DNA of 64,000 nt. It comes from Protula sp. h YS-2021 (Eukaryota > Annelida > Polychaeta > Sabellida > Serpulidae). How positions within the stretch are numbered: the stretch's first letter is position 1; every line of letters begins with the position of its first letter. The stretch covers positions 8,719,511-8,783,510 of the forward strand of contig OX457029.1 in the NCBI GenBank assembly GCA_949752745.1, in the 5' to 3' direction. A program made the translations under genes and the position numbers. The notes below the pieces were generated by a model, which did no database searches, was not told where the DNA came from, and saw only the letters and a program-made list of their open reading frames with translations. Shown piece after piece: positions 1-10,405 of the stretch.

Positions 1-392
1 AGGGCTACATAACCATCGAATTTGTGAAGCCATGTTCTGGCATCTTCGCTGGCTAGTCCGTGAAACGAAGGTGGTTTTAACCAGTCGGCCTGATTTCCTT
101 GAAGAGGTCCCTGAACATCACGTATGTCACTTGTTACCTCGTTAAGGGCACCTCTAATTTCATCAAATTGCTCCATGGCAAGTTCAAAGTTATTATGGTC
201 TACACTAGTATCCTCAAGTACAATTCCATCAGTTTTCGACTCCGTTAAATTTTCGCTAGGTAAATTGTCAGTTAAAGTACGAAGATCCTGTTCAGATGTT
301 CCATATTGTATTCTGTGTAAATGTTCCAATTCGTAGAGTTTGGATTTTTTCTTAACCGTGTTTTCATTTATTTCAAACCGGCATCTCCACCA
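1..392 (-). CDS. Ty3/gypsy-like retrotransposon gag, 5' part (cut by window edge)
   Basis: Read on the minus strand, one frame stays open from the primer-binding site at about 392 to the window edge at 1. Its end reads WLKPPSFHGLASEDARTWLHKF, the signature of LTR-retrotransposon Gag (P.F.G....D...WL..F) that precedes the capsid-like region. The first in-frame ATG is only near 173 (AMEQFDEI), so either translation starts at a non-ATG codon, the start is internal, or the copy is mutated. The product would be the structural Gag protein of the element's particle. Family placement (Ty3/gypsy rather than BEL) is inferred from the Gag motif and the adjacent PBS and LTR layout; pol lies outside the window. 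Confidence 0.65.
378..392 (-). promoter_or_regulatory. Retrotransposon primer-binding site (PBS)
   Basis: On the plus strand this 15-mer reads CCGGCATCTCCACCA, which looks like the 3' end of a tRNA including CCA. On the minus strand it is TGGTGGAGATGCCGG, placed 3 nt after an LTR-type ...CCCAACA end, as expected for the minus-strand DNA primer site of an LTR retrotransposon. It supports the gag call beside it. Confidence 0.6.
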
Positions 393-395
393 ATT

Positions 396-682
396 TGTTG
401 GGATCGTATTTTGATATTTTTATGTATGAGTTGCTCGAATGAAACGACGAATAATAACGCAAGAGCACTGTCTAATTTCTACACTACTTTATTTTACACT
501 CCGCTGTTTTCCGGACTAAAACACATCAAAACGCAACAACTCCAAACCCAAACCAAAGTCAATTCTTTTCTCTCAGAACTTTCTTTTTCTTACTCGGATT
601 CTCATTCTAGGGTGGCGTGATATTGCTTCCCCATTTCATTCACATGGGTGGGGGTGCAATACCACCACCACCCAGTTTAACA
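396..682 (-). mobile_element. Putative 5' LTR of the gypsy-like element
   Basis: The proposed LTR runs, on the minus strand, from TGTTAAACTGGG (682) to GATCCCAACA (396), giving TG...CA ends with a 4-bp TGTT/AACA inversion. It contains an AATAAA polyadenylation signal (minus, 493-488). The 396 end is well placed by the PBS; the 682 end is a guess because the partner LTR is outside the window. Confidence 0.4.
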
Positions 683-803
683 TCGGGAGGCGGAATCATG
701 GGGGGGGGGGGGAGTAAACCGTCTCACCAGGTGGGGGCGAACACACAAGCACGCGCTCTTTGTTTACCAACACAGCATAACGCACCACCATGCTAGGGGA
801 GAG

Positions 804-1260
804 ATACACATTCACTCGCCACCAAACAGCAAGGTGGGAGCGTGGAGCTTCATCTCTCCAGCACACAGCAAAGTGGAGGAGCGAAGCTGTACCTCGCCAC
901 CAGTGCTAGGTGGGGGAGTACACTCAAGTCTCCACCAGTGGAGAGAGTACCAATACCACGCCACCACAGTGCAAGGTGGGGATACACATTCACTCGCCAC
1001 CAAACAGCAAGGTGGGAGCGTGGAGCTTCATCTCTCCAGCACACAGCAAAGTGGGGGAGCGAAGCTGTACCTCGCCACCAGTGCTAGGTGGGGGAGTACA
1101 CTCAAGTCTCCACCAGTGGAGAGAGTACCAATACCACGCCACCACAGTGCAAGGTGGGGGCGTGTACCAGCATCGCCACTACACAGCAAAGTAGAGGAGC
1201 TTGCCACACCTCACCACCACAAACAAGGTGGGGGCGAACTGCTTTACTTCATCTACCATG
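804..1260. repeat. 178-bp higher-order tandem repeat built from CACC...GGTGGGG modules
   Basis: A unit beginning ATACACATTCACTCGCC recurs at 804 and 982 (period 178 bp) with near identity, and the array decays after about 1157. Inside each unit, shorter modules of the form CCACCA(n)GCAAGGTGGGGGCG recur every 30-40 bp. Several overlapping reading frames cross it only because the repeat lacks stops; they are not genes. Confidence 0.85.
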
Positions 1261-1558
1261 CAGCGATGTGGGGACGTGTACATACAAGCATTGGCGAATT
1301 GTGTGTCCGTTCCCACTGCACAATCACGATTAAATTACTGACAAATCAAATTATTTCCCAAAATATTAAGCCAACACTAGTCATAAAATGTGCATGTACA
1401 ATATGAATAGCCAGGTAATAATCTGCAGCTAATATATTACATACAGAAGCATCAAGTGGATTTAAATAAAGTTAAGCGTAGGTATTCTATATATCATATC
1501 GTGCCATTGCATAAATAGTTTTGAATTCAACATTAAGTCGCTGTACACAATGCATTTT

Positions 1559-1660
1559 AGGCCCCAACCCTTCGGATTGGGGCCTATAGGTTTGGAGTGT
1601 CCGTCCGTCTGTCCGTCATCGCTTTATACCCCTATGAATCTGGGGGCGGTTGGGGCCTGC
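1559..1660. repeat. Hairpin plus CCGTCCGTCTGTCCGTC motif of an intergenic repeat
   Basis: A 9-bp perfect stem (AGGCCCCAA at 1559-1567 with TTGGGGCCT at 1577-1585) is followed by a CCGTCCGTCTGTCCGTC tract. The GACGGACAGAC motif recurs at the ends of other elements here (about 16050 and 20580), so this is probably an edge of the same broad class of non-coding repeats. The stretch to about 2260 shows nothing else recognisable. Confidence 0.5.
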
Positions 1661-2265
1661 TTGTGTTTCACAAATACTCACTTGTTATTATTTCATTCTC
1701 TGATTTGTATATGCGTTTCATAGTGCTGTTTATGTATGATCGCATATCCACATTAGCAACGTTAATATTTCTATCAACCATTTCTTTGCTAAAACTACAT
1801 ATATAATTTAGTGAAAAGAATTTACGAAAAATGCTGTTATATGCTACTTTAGACTTTATGTCGTCGAATCTGGTTTATTTCACTAACTTTGCCCTACCAA
1901 TGATGATTGTGTCAAAATTTTGAGAACTTCGAATGCCTTTTCGCACATTCTACACACCCACTTTAATTTAATGGTCAGGAAAAGGTTAGATAAAAGTCTG
2001 GAAAATTCGTTTTGAAAATTGTGTTGCAATCCTGTTCACTAAATCGTTCAAATTACGAGCTAAAAATGGAAAAAAACACCAAAACTTTTTTTTTTTGTTT
2101 TGGTGGGGGGGATTGGATATTTTGTCATTTCGCATGAAACAGGGGCACCCATGGGATGTCCAGATCTCTCAGTTAGATGATTGAATGACTGAATTTTGAA
2201 GTCATATTAATCAGAAACAAAACAAGTGGTTGCATTTTAAGCATGGCACCTAGTACAACCCTTTG

Positions 2266-3258
2266 GGGGTGGACGGATCAAACACCCTTCGGACAAAACA
2301 CCCTCCAGATTGAACCACTTCTTTTTTCACTGCAACAGACACAACTCCCTTGCTATTTTACAGCAGACAGACAGAAGCCCCTTAATTTATAAGTGGTTTA
2401 TAAGTGGTTTTGATTGGACTTTTTGATCCTGAGTAGTCAAGGTAGGCGATTTGTTTGTTTCGACTGAACTTCAGTGAAACCTGCAAAATTTGCCATTTTT
2501 TTTCCTTTTTTTCACTTTGCCATTTTTTCCGTTGCCATTATTTCCACTTGCCATATTTTCCATTGCCATTATTCCCGTTGCCATTTTTACTGTTGCCATA
2601 TTTTCCGTTGCCATTATTTCGGTACCCGGTTTATAATTTATCTTTGTGTGTTTTTTCTTTACATCATCAGTCTTCTAGACACCCAGAACTAGCCTAACCT
2701 AATATTTTGTCCAAGTCCTTGGAGACACTCGGCGATCGTTTGCGACCTTAGGCGCGATCGCTGCACAGAGTTTTCAAAATTTTTAAAATGAAATTTTTTA
2801 TCCTGTGTGCCTTTGTACACAACAAGCACACGCGAGGACGGATTAATTACAGATTTAGCTCCACGGAATAGTGGATTAGGTTAAGATATCACATAATCCC
2901 ACTCACGCAACTTCGATTTTGTGAAAAAACCGTAGATGATGTTGATTCGTGGACATATTCAGATTTATACCATGAAAACTTTACTCCGGCTCAACTCAAT
3001 TCATGTAAATCCGAAAGAAAACCATACCATCTATTTACACCGCCCACCCAAAACACCCCAAATTCATAAAATTTGATCCAAACATTTGGCTAATCCGGGC
3101 ATGTCCAATGCCTTTTGTCGCACATGTATGTATTTTGTATTTAAAAAAATGAATGGGTTCTGTCTGTACCGAGGAGGGGGTTTTGTCTGTAGCAGTCAAA
3201 AAGAATGGGGTTCAATCCGGAGGGTGTTCTGTCCGAAGGGTGTTTGATCCGGGTTCCA
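2266..3258. mobile_element. Non-autonomous element with long (about 140 bp) inverted arms
   Basis: The left arm (about 2266-2400) and right arm (about 3120-3258) are inverted copies. Both carry CGGATCAAACACCCTTCGGA, then ACA(A/G)AACACCCTCC, a T-rich stretch and CAGACAGA. The ends are not sharply defined and no target duplication could be fixed. The interior has no recognisable coding region, only the TTGCCATT microrepeat at its left side. Confidence 0.55.
2495..2625. repeat. TTGCCAT(T)n pyrimidine-rich microrepeat
   Basis: About eight degenerate units of 15-16 bp with the form TTGCCATTWTTTCCG follow one another. It lies inside the inverted-arm element. The associated reading frames are repeat artefacts. 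Confidence 0.7.
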
Positions 3259-3409
3259 CTTTGGGAACTGCACGCATTCTATGTGAGTGATTGTCCCAGC
3301 AGACCCTTTCTATCTTCCTGGGATGAAAATAATCACAGATCTGCCAAATGAAGTAGCGAATGCCCAGTTAGCATAATTTTTCGTCAAACGTATAAAACGC
3401 GTTGTTTTT

Positions 3410-4810
3410 AGGTGGGATTTACGTGGGAACATAGGACGTTGGCATGGATACATAGAAAACATGTGTAATATATGTGGACATTCCCACGGTGTGATTTCCA
3501 TATAAACTCTACATATAATATGCATAGGCTTTCCCACGCATAAAATGCACGGATAGATACAAGCGTAAAATGCATGGTTTTTTCCCGCGTAATGCCCTCC
3601 GTGGGCATTCCCCTGTATAATATACGTAGAATTCCCCACTTCTAAAATGCATGGGTACTTAATGCATATTATATGTATTATTAAATTATATTATATTATA
3701 TTATATATATTATGCTTTTGAATTGCCACGTAAAATTTCCTTAAAAGTCATTTGTATATTACACGTATATTTTACGTGGGATTTCCCATATGGGCGTTCC
3801 CATGTAAAATACAAGTATATAATGCGTGAAAATTTCCACTTAGTAAATGCATGGGAAAATATACGCATATTATGCGCAGTCTGCCAATGTGGGCTTATTA
3901 TCGCACACCGGAAATAGCCGCCATTGAGCGATAATATATTAAATTTTGCTAAATTCTGCATATTTTGGTGGAGGGCTGCCTTTTTTCTAAGTATAATAGA
4001 AAGTTAGACATGGGAATACCAATTTCACTAAAATTTTTATGCTGAAAATTCTTTTAAGGAGTACTTTACAACTGCACTATAGTGATAAAGGTTCATGTCT
4101 GTGTATTCGATGGAGTTATTGGCTGTTTCACATTCACTATCTCTGAAAAATGATACATGACGTCAAAATGACGAAACAACATGGCGTAGATACATGCCAA
4201 ATGAGATAGGTCTCTGAAATCAGGTACGGTTATATCCGAAATCCTCAATTACCGCTCACTGAAAAAATAATTTTTACATGTGAAACATCCATTCGCTATT
4301 ATTTTGCAGTATCATGCGAGTCGCATTCAAACAGTAACTTAGTTATGTCATTATTTTTTATAAAAAAAGGTTAAACACATGAGAACCACATGTCGCCGCC
4401 ATGTTGTGACATCACACAGAACTGTATCTGACCGTATCCCGGAAGTTGAACTAGGATAGATAAAATGGCGTCGAGACATTCTATCTTTTTTTCGATATGC
4501 CATATTTTTTTTTCGAGACTCTCTAGAGAACCGTATCTGAGTGAATGAGAAACACGGATTGTGTATGCCCAGGGTGGGTCGTTTCTTTAAAAATTCCATG
4601 CTTAATATGCGTGGGAATTCCCACATATAAAATGCATGGAAATATATGCGTATAAAATAGGTTCACATGCGCATAATACACATCGGAAACAGTCTCAAAC
4701 TCTCCTAAATCCCACGTAACTACATGGGAATCCCCAACAAAACACACATTATTTATGCGTGGGTACGTGGGAACACCCACATCTATTATGCATAGTCCCC
4801 ATGCGGGACT
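3410..4810. repeat. Two blocks of degenerate palindromic CCCACG/ATAWAATGCATG repeats
   Basis: Blocks at about 3410-3900 and 4590-4810 consist of dozens of degenerate units alternating a GTGGGAA(W)TTCCCAC-type palindrome with a TATAAAATGCATG-type AT-rich step. One palindrome is perfect (GTGGGAATTCCCAC at 4611-4624). The sequence between the blocks (3960-4580) shows no repeat or gene. No transposase or TIR was recognised. Confidence 0.6.
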
Positions 4811-5175
4811 GCTATCTGGGTGTATGTGTGTGAGAACAGATTTTCAAAATGCTTCTCTTCCTACATTTCTGGTCCTATTGTTAGCCCAGTGGAATCTCGT
4901 CGCTGAATATATACTCATCAGTTGTGGGGAATTTGCTGTCCGTTATTTGTAAGAGAGGGTGTATGCCTGTATGTAAACAATTTTCCCGAATGCTACTGTC
5001 CCCACATTTCTGGTCCGATTATTTTGAAATTTGGCAGGAATGTTCCTTGGGTAATCCTCCTTCGGCTTTTTTATGCTCCCACCCCGGAGGGGGGGGGGGG
5101 TTATAGAAAAGATTTCTGTCCGTTTGGGTGTCTCCATTTTGGGGTGTGTGTCTATTCCGACATTACTTGGTAGCC
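4810..5175 (+). repeat. Duplicated non-coding module (TACATTTCTGGTCC...)
   Basis: The phrase ACATTTCTGGTCC(T/G)ATT recurs at about 4861 and 5004, each preceded by a TGTATG...TTTTCAAAATGCT/TTTCCCGAATGCT context, so this is a diverged duplication of about 140 bp. It is followed by a C/G run and a TTCTGTCCGTTTGGGTGTC tract, typical of the CCGTCC-containing repeats of this window. No coding region was recognised. Confidence 0.4.
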
Positions 5176-5197
5176 ACAGCAACTTCTCGCGTAGATA

Positions 5198-6471
5198 TGT
5201 TACAGCGAATCTGTAAAACCAGTGAATCTATAGATTGGATGAAAATTTCAGCGAATCTACAGATTCGCTGGTTTTTCACCTAAAAAATTATAGATTCGCT
5301 GAAATTGCCTGATTGGCCATCTTTACCTACAGGATCACTTGTTTTTTTTGCTAATATTTGAAATTTAATTGCTTTTGTGTGATTACGTTACTCCAGATGT
5401 ATTTTGCACACTTTTTCTTGGTTTGTGTGAAGGGACATTATTATAATCGGGCTTCATTTTCTTTTTCCATCGCTATTAACTCATTTCATGTAGCTGAGGT
5501 TTTTTGGTCATTTGATGAAAATGCAGCATCGGAATAAAGTTTCTATTCGTTGAAATCCTTGTCCTATCAGTTTCTGTTAAATTAAACTATTAGTGTGCGG
5601 AGCATCGAAAATTAACACTGATTGGATAAGCGTACCGTAAATTAATTGCAATTTATATCACCCGGAGGTGAAAATATTTTTGTGTTGCATTCACGGAAAA
5701 ATAATTGCAATTTGGCTAATAGCAATTTGAATGATACTCAGAAGGGAAGTAATGATTGCAATTTATTTAGAAACAATAGTATTAAGATTTGCTGTAGTCA
5801 CTTTTATGATAGACGATAACACAAAGAGAGAAACTAAATTTAAGCCTTTGTGAATATTGATAGCAAATATTTTCGAACGCTTTCCAATATTGTTTTTTCA
5901 TTTGAGACTAGAAATTCGCATTTCAACAATGCATTTTAAAGCTAGTTAAAAAAATATGTGTAATTTTAAAAGTTCCGATTGCAATATATCCTATCCCCCC
6001 CCAAAAAAAAAACAAACAAACAAAAAACGAGAAACTTAATTTAAGCATTTGTGAGTATTGATAGCAAATATTTTCGAACGCTTTCCGATATTGTTTTTCA
6101 TTTAAGACTAGAAATTCGCATTTAAATAATGCATTTTAAAGCTAGTTAAATATAAATATGTGTAATTTTAAAAGTTCCGATTGGAATATATCACATTCCC
6201 ACAAAAACAAGAAAAAGGTGTGTAAAACACCTCTGGAGCAAAGGAGTCACACAAAAGCAATTAAATTTCAAATATCACCCAACACAAGTAATCCTGTCGG
6301 TGATGATGACTGGTCAGGCAATTTCAGCGAATCTGTATAATTTTAAAGGTGAAAACCCAGCGAATCTGTAGATTCGCTGAAAATTTTCAGCCAATCTACA
6401 GATTCGCTAAGTGAGTCAGCGAATCTACAGATTCGCAGAAATTTCAGCCAATCTACAGATTCGCTGTAACA
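5198..6471. mobile_element. 1,274-bp TIR/foldback DNA element with GATA target duplication
   Basis: The ends are TGTTACAGCGAATCTG and its inverse ...CGCTGTAACA, flanked on both sides by GATA (5194-5197 and 6472-6475). The arms are inverted for more than 200 bp (about 5198-5425 against about 6205-6471), sharing ATTTGAAATTTAATTGCTTT and CTGAAATTGCCTGA. The right arm has extra copies of the palindromic subterminal unit AGCGAATCTACAGATTCGCT. No transposase frame exists, so it is non-autonomous and would depend on an unidentified autonomous partner. Confidence 0.8.
5826..6196. repeat. Internal 170-bp direct duplication in the TIR element
   Basis: About 5826-5996 and 6028-6196 are near-identical (both contain GATAGCAAATATTTTCGAAC and GCATTTTAAAGCTAGTTAAA) with a period of about 202 bp. 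The short spacer between them is a C-run/A-run microsatellite. Confidence 0.8.
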
Positions 6472-7435
6472 GATACACTGTATGTTTATTTAAAGGCTTA
6501 ATACCGTTGCGATGGGCATGGATTTGCCAATAAACTAAGGATTATAACGCCCGCGAGTTACCAGAACTGTTAAAAAATGGGTTTTACTGATTGTTTGGCT
6601 TATCAAGAGTCATGGCTTGATACTGAAACAGTACATTTATCACTGATAGGTCTGTTTCGAGCTAAAGCAGCAGCATTGTTCTTGTTGAAATTATACCACA
6701 AATACAAGTATAAAATCAAAGTACATACACACAGCAACCGCTTTATTGGTGCTCATAAAGGACCGAAATTCTCACATCCGAACTCTCCTATATCCGAACA
6801 AAATCCATGTCCCCCGCCGAGTTCGAATATGAGAAACTCTACTGTATATTGTAGTTATGTACTTGGATATCACTTTATTTGTGCGCCTAAAAACAGGCCC
6901 ACATGATCTCAACAGAGATGAAGATATTTTTTTTATAATATATTGACTTATTCATTCCAAGCCAGATTTCCAACATTATCAGGGGAGTCTTTTGAAAGTT
7001 GTAAATCGGTATGTATGCGGCTTTTGTCTTTGACTGACAACGGACATGCACGACTTGAACAAAAATGATGGATTTGGACTTAACGCCGAATCTAGGCTTG
7101 AATGATGTGAAACACTACTTACTAAAAAAACTTATGGCTGTGGTGCTGTGGGTATTCATGTTTACTGGCGTTTACAGACGAGCCCACAGGATTGTAGACA
7201 TATTGTAGAAAAACAGTTCGTAGACAAATTTGCTTTGAAGAATGGATATTTTTTTCACGAGTTAAGTACCTTTCATAGCTTAATGAAGAAATTATTCGTG
7301 CATTTCAAAGATGAATGATTTGATTTATTGTGGTGGAAAAGTGGATATTGTTCTTTCACACTTGTTAAGTACCTTCTCTATATATTAACTAAATATGGTT
7401 TTGTAACAACTTTAAAGGACCTGGGTGACCTGAAG
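6472..7435. other. No gene recognised
   Basis: The longest frame (plus, 6577-6906) shows no recognisable domain and no credible splice context. No tandem repeat or element end was seen. Confidence 0.4.
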
Positions 7436-7444
7436 AGGTTGGGT

Positions 7445-8130
7445 AAACGGTCATCTGCCCCTCCTGTCAACTGCCCCCCCCCCCCCCCAGTCAACTGCCC
7501 CCTTTTTGCGGGAACAGGCGGTCTCCCTCCCTGGCGCTTCCCCCCCCCCCGGCGGTTTCCCCCCGGCGATTTCCCCCCTGGCGGTCCCCCCCTAGGTGGT
7601 CTCCCCCTGTCCTTCTCCCCCCATGGCAGATTTTTTTAAAAACCTACATCAGCAAAACTTGTACATTTCACTCCTTTTTTTCCTTCTTCCCCCTCAAACT
7701 TGCTTTCATTATTGATGTATGAAGACCATAGGGTTATTGATGTTTCTTTAATCTGTTTAATTAAGTGATTGATATGTTGAATTTTAAATTTCGTGATCAC
7801 ATTTGAAAGATCAGTTTACAGTAAGTGCTTGATTGTAATTTCGTAATTGGATTTTAAAGCAGATTAATTAATTTCCTAGTGATAATTATGTAAAAGTAGA
7901 TGAAAGGTGAGGTTGAAAATTAAAAAAGGAATGAAATGTACAAGTTTTGCTGATTTAAGTTTTACTAACTAAAACAAATCTGCCATGGGGGGGGGGGGGG
8001 GGGGAGGGCGGGGTAGGGGGAGTCAGCCTACGGGGGGGGGGGGGGAGATCGCCAGGGGGGAGTTGGTAGGGGGAGTCCGCCGGGGGGACTTTGACGGGGT
8101 CGTCATCTGCCCTCCTACCTCCTTTTTTTT
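7445..8130. mobile_element. Foldback element with C-run and G-run arms
   Basis: The left arm (7445-7685) is C-rich and ends in CCATGGCAGAT...CAGCAAAACTTGTACATTTCA. The right arm (about 7925-8125) is its inverse: TGAAATGTACAAGTTTTGCT, then ATCTGCCATGGGGGG and a G-rich tail. The module CATCTGCCC/GGGCAGATGAC marks both outer ends and recurs near 9720-9820. The interior (7690-7920) is AT-rich and non-coding. Confidence 0.65.
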
Positions 8131-8337
8131 AGTGGAAAAGAGTCTTTAAAAAATTAGGCAATTGTGATGTCCCGGCCTAATTCGTCTCTGAAACAATTGA
8201 TCTTCATTGATCTATTCACCAATATTAATATAAGAAGTGACTGACATGTAAACTAATTGCAATTCTAATTGCAATTAGTTTCCTATTGGTCAATTGCAAT
8301 TTACCGAGGTGCAATACATTCAATAAAATAAATATAA

Positions 8338-8368
8338 TTCCCACTTGGCATTGAAAATGCCAAGTGGG
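8338..8368. repeat. Perfect hairpin CCCACTTGGCATT/AATGCCAAGTGGG
   Basis: A 13-bp inverted repeat with a very short loop lies just before the TCAAGGTCA-rich tandem duplication, possibly marking that repeat's edge. Confidence 0.6.
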
Positions 8369-8455
8369 GATGGATTGCCTCGAATTCTTCACCTATTTTT
8401 TTTATTTTTCTCGCTTTTTTTTTCTTTTTCCGCCGAATCGGTTTCCAGACATCTC

Positions 8456-9058
8456 CTCCAAGACCGCTGAAGCTAGACCAACCAAACTTGGCACATGTAT
8501 GGAAGGTCATCTGAAGTGGTGCACCTGATAAAATTTTTTTACCTTGACCTTACTGGTCAAGGTCAAATCGCGAAAAAGGCCAGACCGTTTTCAGACAATT
8601 ACTGCAAGGCCGTTGAAGCTAGAAAAGCCAATCTTGGCACATCTATAAAGGGCGATGTGATCTGAAGCAAAGGATAAAAATGTTTGACCTTGACCTTGAC
8701 CATGACCTGGAAATCGCGAAAAACGTTATTTAAGAAAAACAATGAGTTATCTCAAAACCTCCAAGACCGCTGAAGCTAGACCAACTAATCTTGGCACATG
8801 TATGGGGGGTCACATGAAGTAGTGCACCTGATAAAAAATTTTGACCTTGACCTTACTGGTCAAGGTCAAATCGCGAAAAAGGTCAAACGGTTTTCAGGCA
8901 ATTACTGCAAGGCCGTTGAAGCTAGAATAACCAAACTTGGCATATACATAAAGGGCGATGTGATCTGAAGTAATCAATACAAGTTTTTGACCTTGACTTT
9001 GACCATGACCTCAAAATTGCGAAAAACGTTATGTAAGAAAAACAATGAGTGATCTCGG
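8456..9058. repeat. 303-bp tandem duplication rich in TCAAGGTCA sites
   Basis: The phrase CTCCAAGACCGCTGAAGCTA recurs at 8456 and 8759, giving two full 303-bp units. Each carries a self-complementary pair of TGACCTTGACC and GGTCAAGGTCA motifs plus AATCGCGAAAAA. A half-length internal similarity (GCCGTTGAAGCTAGA about 150 bp on) shows that each unit is itself an old duplication. Confidence 0.85.
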
Positions 9059-9060
9059 AA

Positions 9061-9500
9061 GCGGAAAGAGATACAGCAATTCTGACCTCATTTTTGACCT
9101 CCACCCACTATACGACGATACGTAAGGTATAACTTCCGGTGTCCTTGACCTCTAGGTAGCTCTCGAGCCCCAAACCAGAAGTTGGCCTTTACCTGGAAAA
9201 CGGTAAGAGATAGAGCAATTTTGACCTCATTTTCGACCTCCACCCCGTATACGACGATACGTAAGGTATAATTTCCGGTGTCCTTGACCTGCATGACACT
9301 TGCGAGCCCAAAACCAGAAGTTGGCCTTTATCTCGAAACCGGCAAGAGATAGAGCAATTCTGACCTCATTTTCGACCTCTACCTCTTATACGACTATACA
9401 TAAGGTATAACTTCGGGTGTCCTTGACCTCCATGTCACTTTCGAGCCCCAAACCGGAAGTTGGCCTTTATCTCGAAAACGGTAAGAGATAGAGCAATATT
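9061..9500. repeat. 137-bp tandem repeat, about 3.2 units
   Basis: Units beginning near CGGAAAGAGATACAGCAATT/CGGTAAGAGATAGAGCAATT recur at about 9060, 9196, 9333 and 9471. They share TATACGACGATACGTAAGGT, TCCTTGACCT and AAACCAGAAGTTGGCC. The array continues directly from the 303-bp duplication and shares its TTGACC vocabulary. Confidence 0.8.
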
Positions 9501-9689
9501 TTTGGCGTTGACCTTACCGGTATAGTTAGTAGTATTTAGGAGGATATTCTACGTTCAGACATGTGAAAATTGTTAACAAACTGCAACATCCTCTAACTTC
9601 CGTTTTGGGTTATCATTTCAAGTGGGGCTAATTCGCTGTGCGAATTTCGGTCTAGTTTTATTTATTGTGTCTTTGTAAGCCAAGAACCC

Positions 9690-9840
9690 AAGAAAAAATA
9701 GTATATGGAGGGGGCAAGCGACCACCCCTCCACTTTGAAGGGGGGGCAGTCGACCGGGTTGCAAAAAGGGGGGGGGGGGCTGCAGATGACAGGGAGGGGG
9801 GGGGGGCAGATGACCGGGATTCGAAGAGGTTGTATGCATG
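9690..9840. repeat. G-run module with GGGCAGATGACCGGG
   Basis: Three G-rich tracts are each followed by CAGTCGACCGGG, CAGATGACAGGG or CAGATGACCGGG. The same module occurs at the tips of the 7445-8130 foldback element, so this is likely a solo end or relic of that family. Frames across it are artefacts. Confidence 0.5.
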
Positions 9841-10054
9841 ATTAACGTATTGTCATCGTTCCTGTTTTGTACTACACCGGCAGTAGAGCGTGTGCTGGAA
9901 CGCTGACTTTCCAGGCCTTTATTTTCGCCCGAGTTCGTAAAAAAACTGGCTAAATGGAGCAGAGTCTTTTCAGATTTTACATTACCGATCTTGGCTATTC
10001 ATAGGCTCAACATTGAACCTGTGATGCCGATTGTCACTAAATACAGTAGAATCT

Positions 10055-10385
10055 TCTGAAACCCAGGGTCCCGAGGTAAAGTGGTGGGGTCCCGACATTT
10101 TCGGGCAAAAAAAGTTAAATTCTATAAAATCAATTTTATTGCAACAAAAATAAACTCGATGAGTGATATCATACAAATCACAAAACTACTCTTCTAGCAA
10201 CAAAAACGAAACACTGAATGGTGCTACATTAAACAATTAAAAAAAATCAATCATTTTCGATCTGCCGACTGTGCAGGCCATTACGCTCTCTTAAAAGTTA
10301 GTCTGCACTGTGACACAGGTGAATTGCAAGAGAATACGGTCTTTTTTTCTAGGGCCCCACGGGACCCCAGGAGTAGGTAGGAAAC
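10055..10385. repeat. Possible small inverted-end element (GGGGTCCCG ends)
   Basis: GGTGGGGTCCCGAC followed by an A-run near 10083 is mirrored by the inverse of CCCCACGGGACCCCAGG after a T-run near 10350. The similarity is short and the boundaries uncertain. The interior is non-coding. Confidence 0.25.
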
Positions 10386-10405
10386 GAGAGTTCTGGGTCA
10401 CTTTG

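Noticed and set aside
378..392. CCGGCATCTCCACCA as the end of a tRNA gene
   Set aside because: No cloverleaf upstream, and CCA is not normally encoded in eukaryotic tRNA genes; position next to an LTR end fits a primer-binding site.
834..1406. Long plus-strand frame of 190 codons
   Set aside because: It lies in the 178-bp tandem repeat, which is open in several frames at once; no domain or splice signal.
1559..1585. GC-rich hairpin followed by T-rich DNA, like a bacterial terminator
   Set aside because: The window is eukaryotic; the hairpin belongs to an interspersed repeat.
6577..6906. 109-codon plus-strand frame
   Set aside because: No recognised domain, no codon pattern of conservation visible, AT-rich surroundings; length is within chance expectation.
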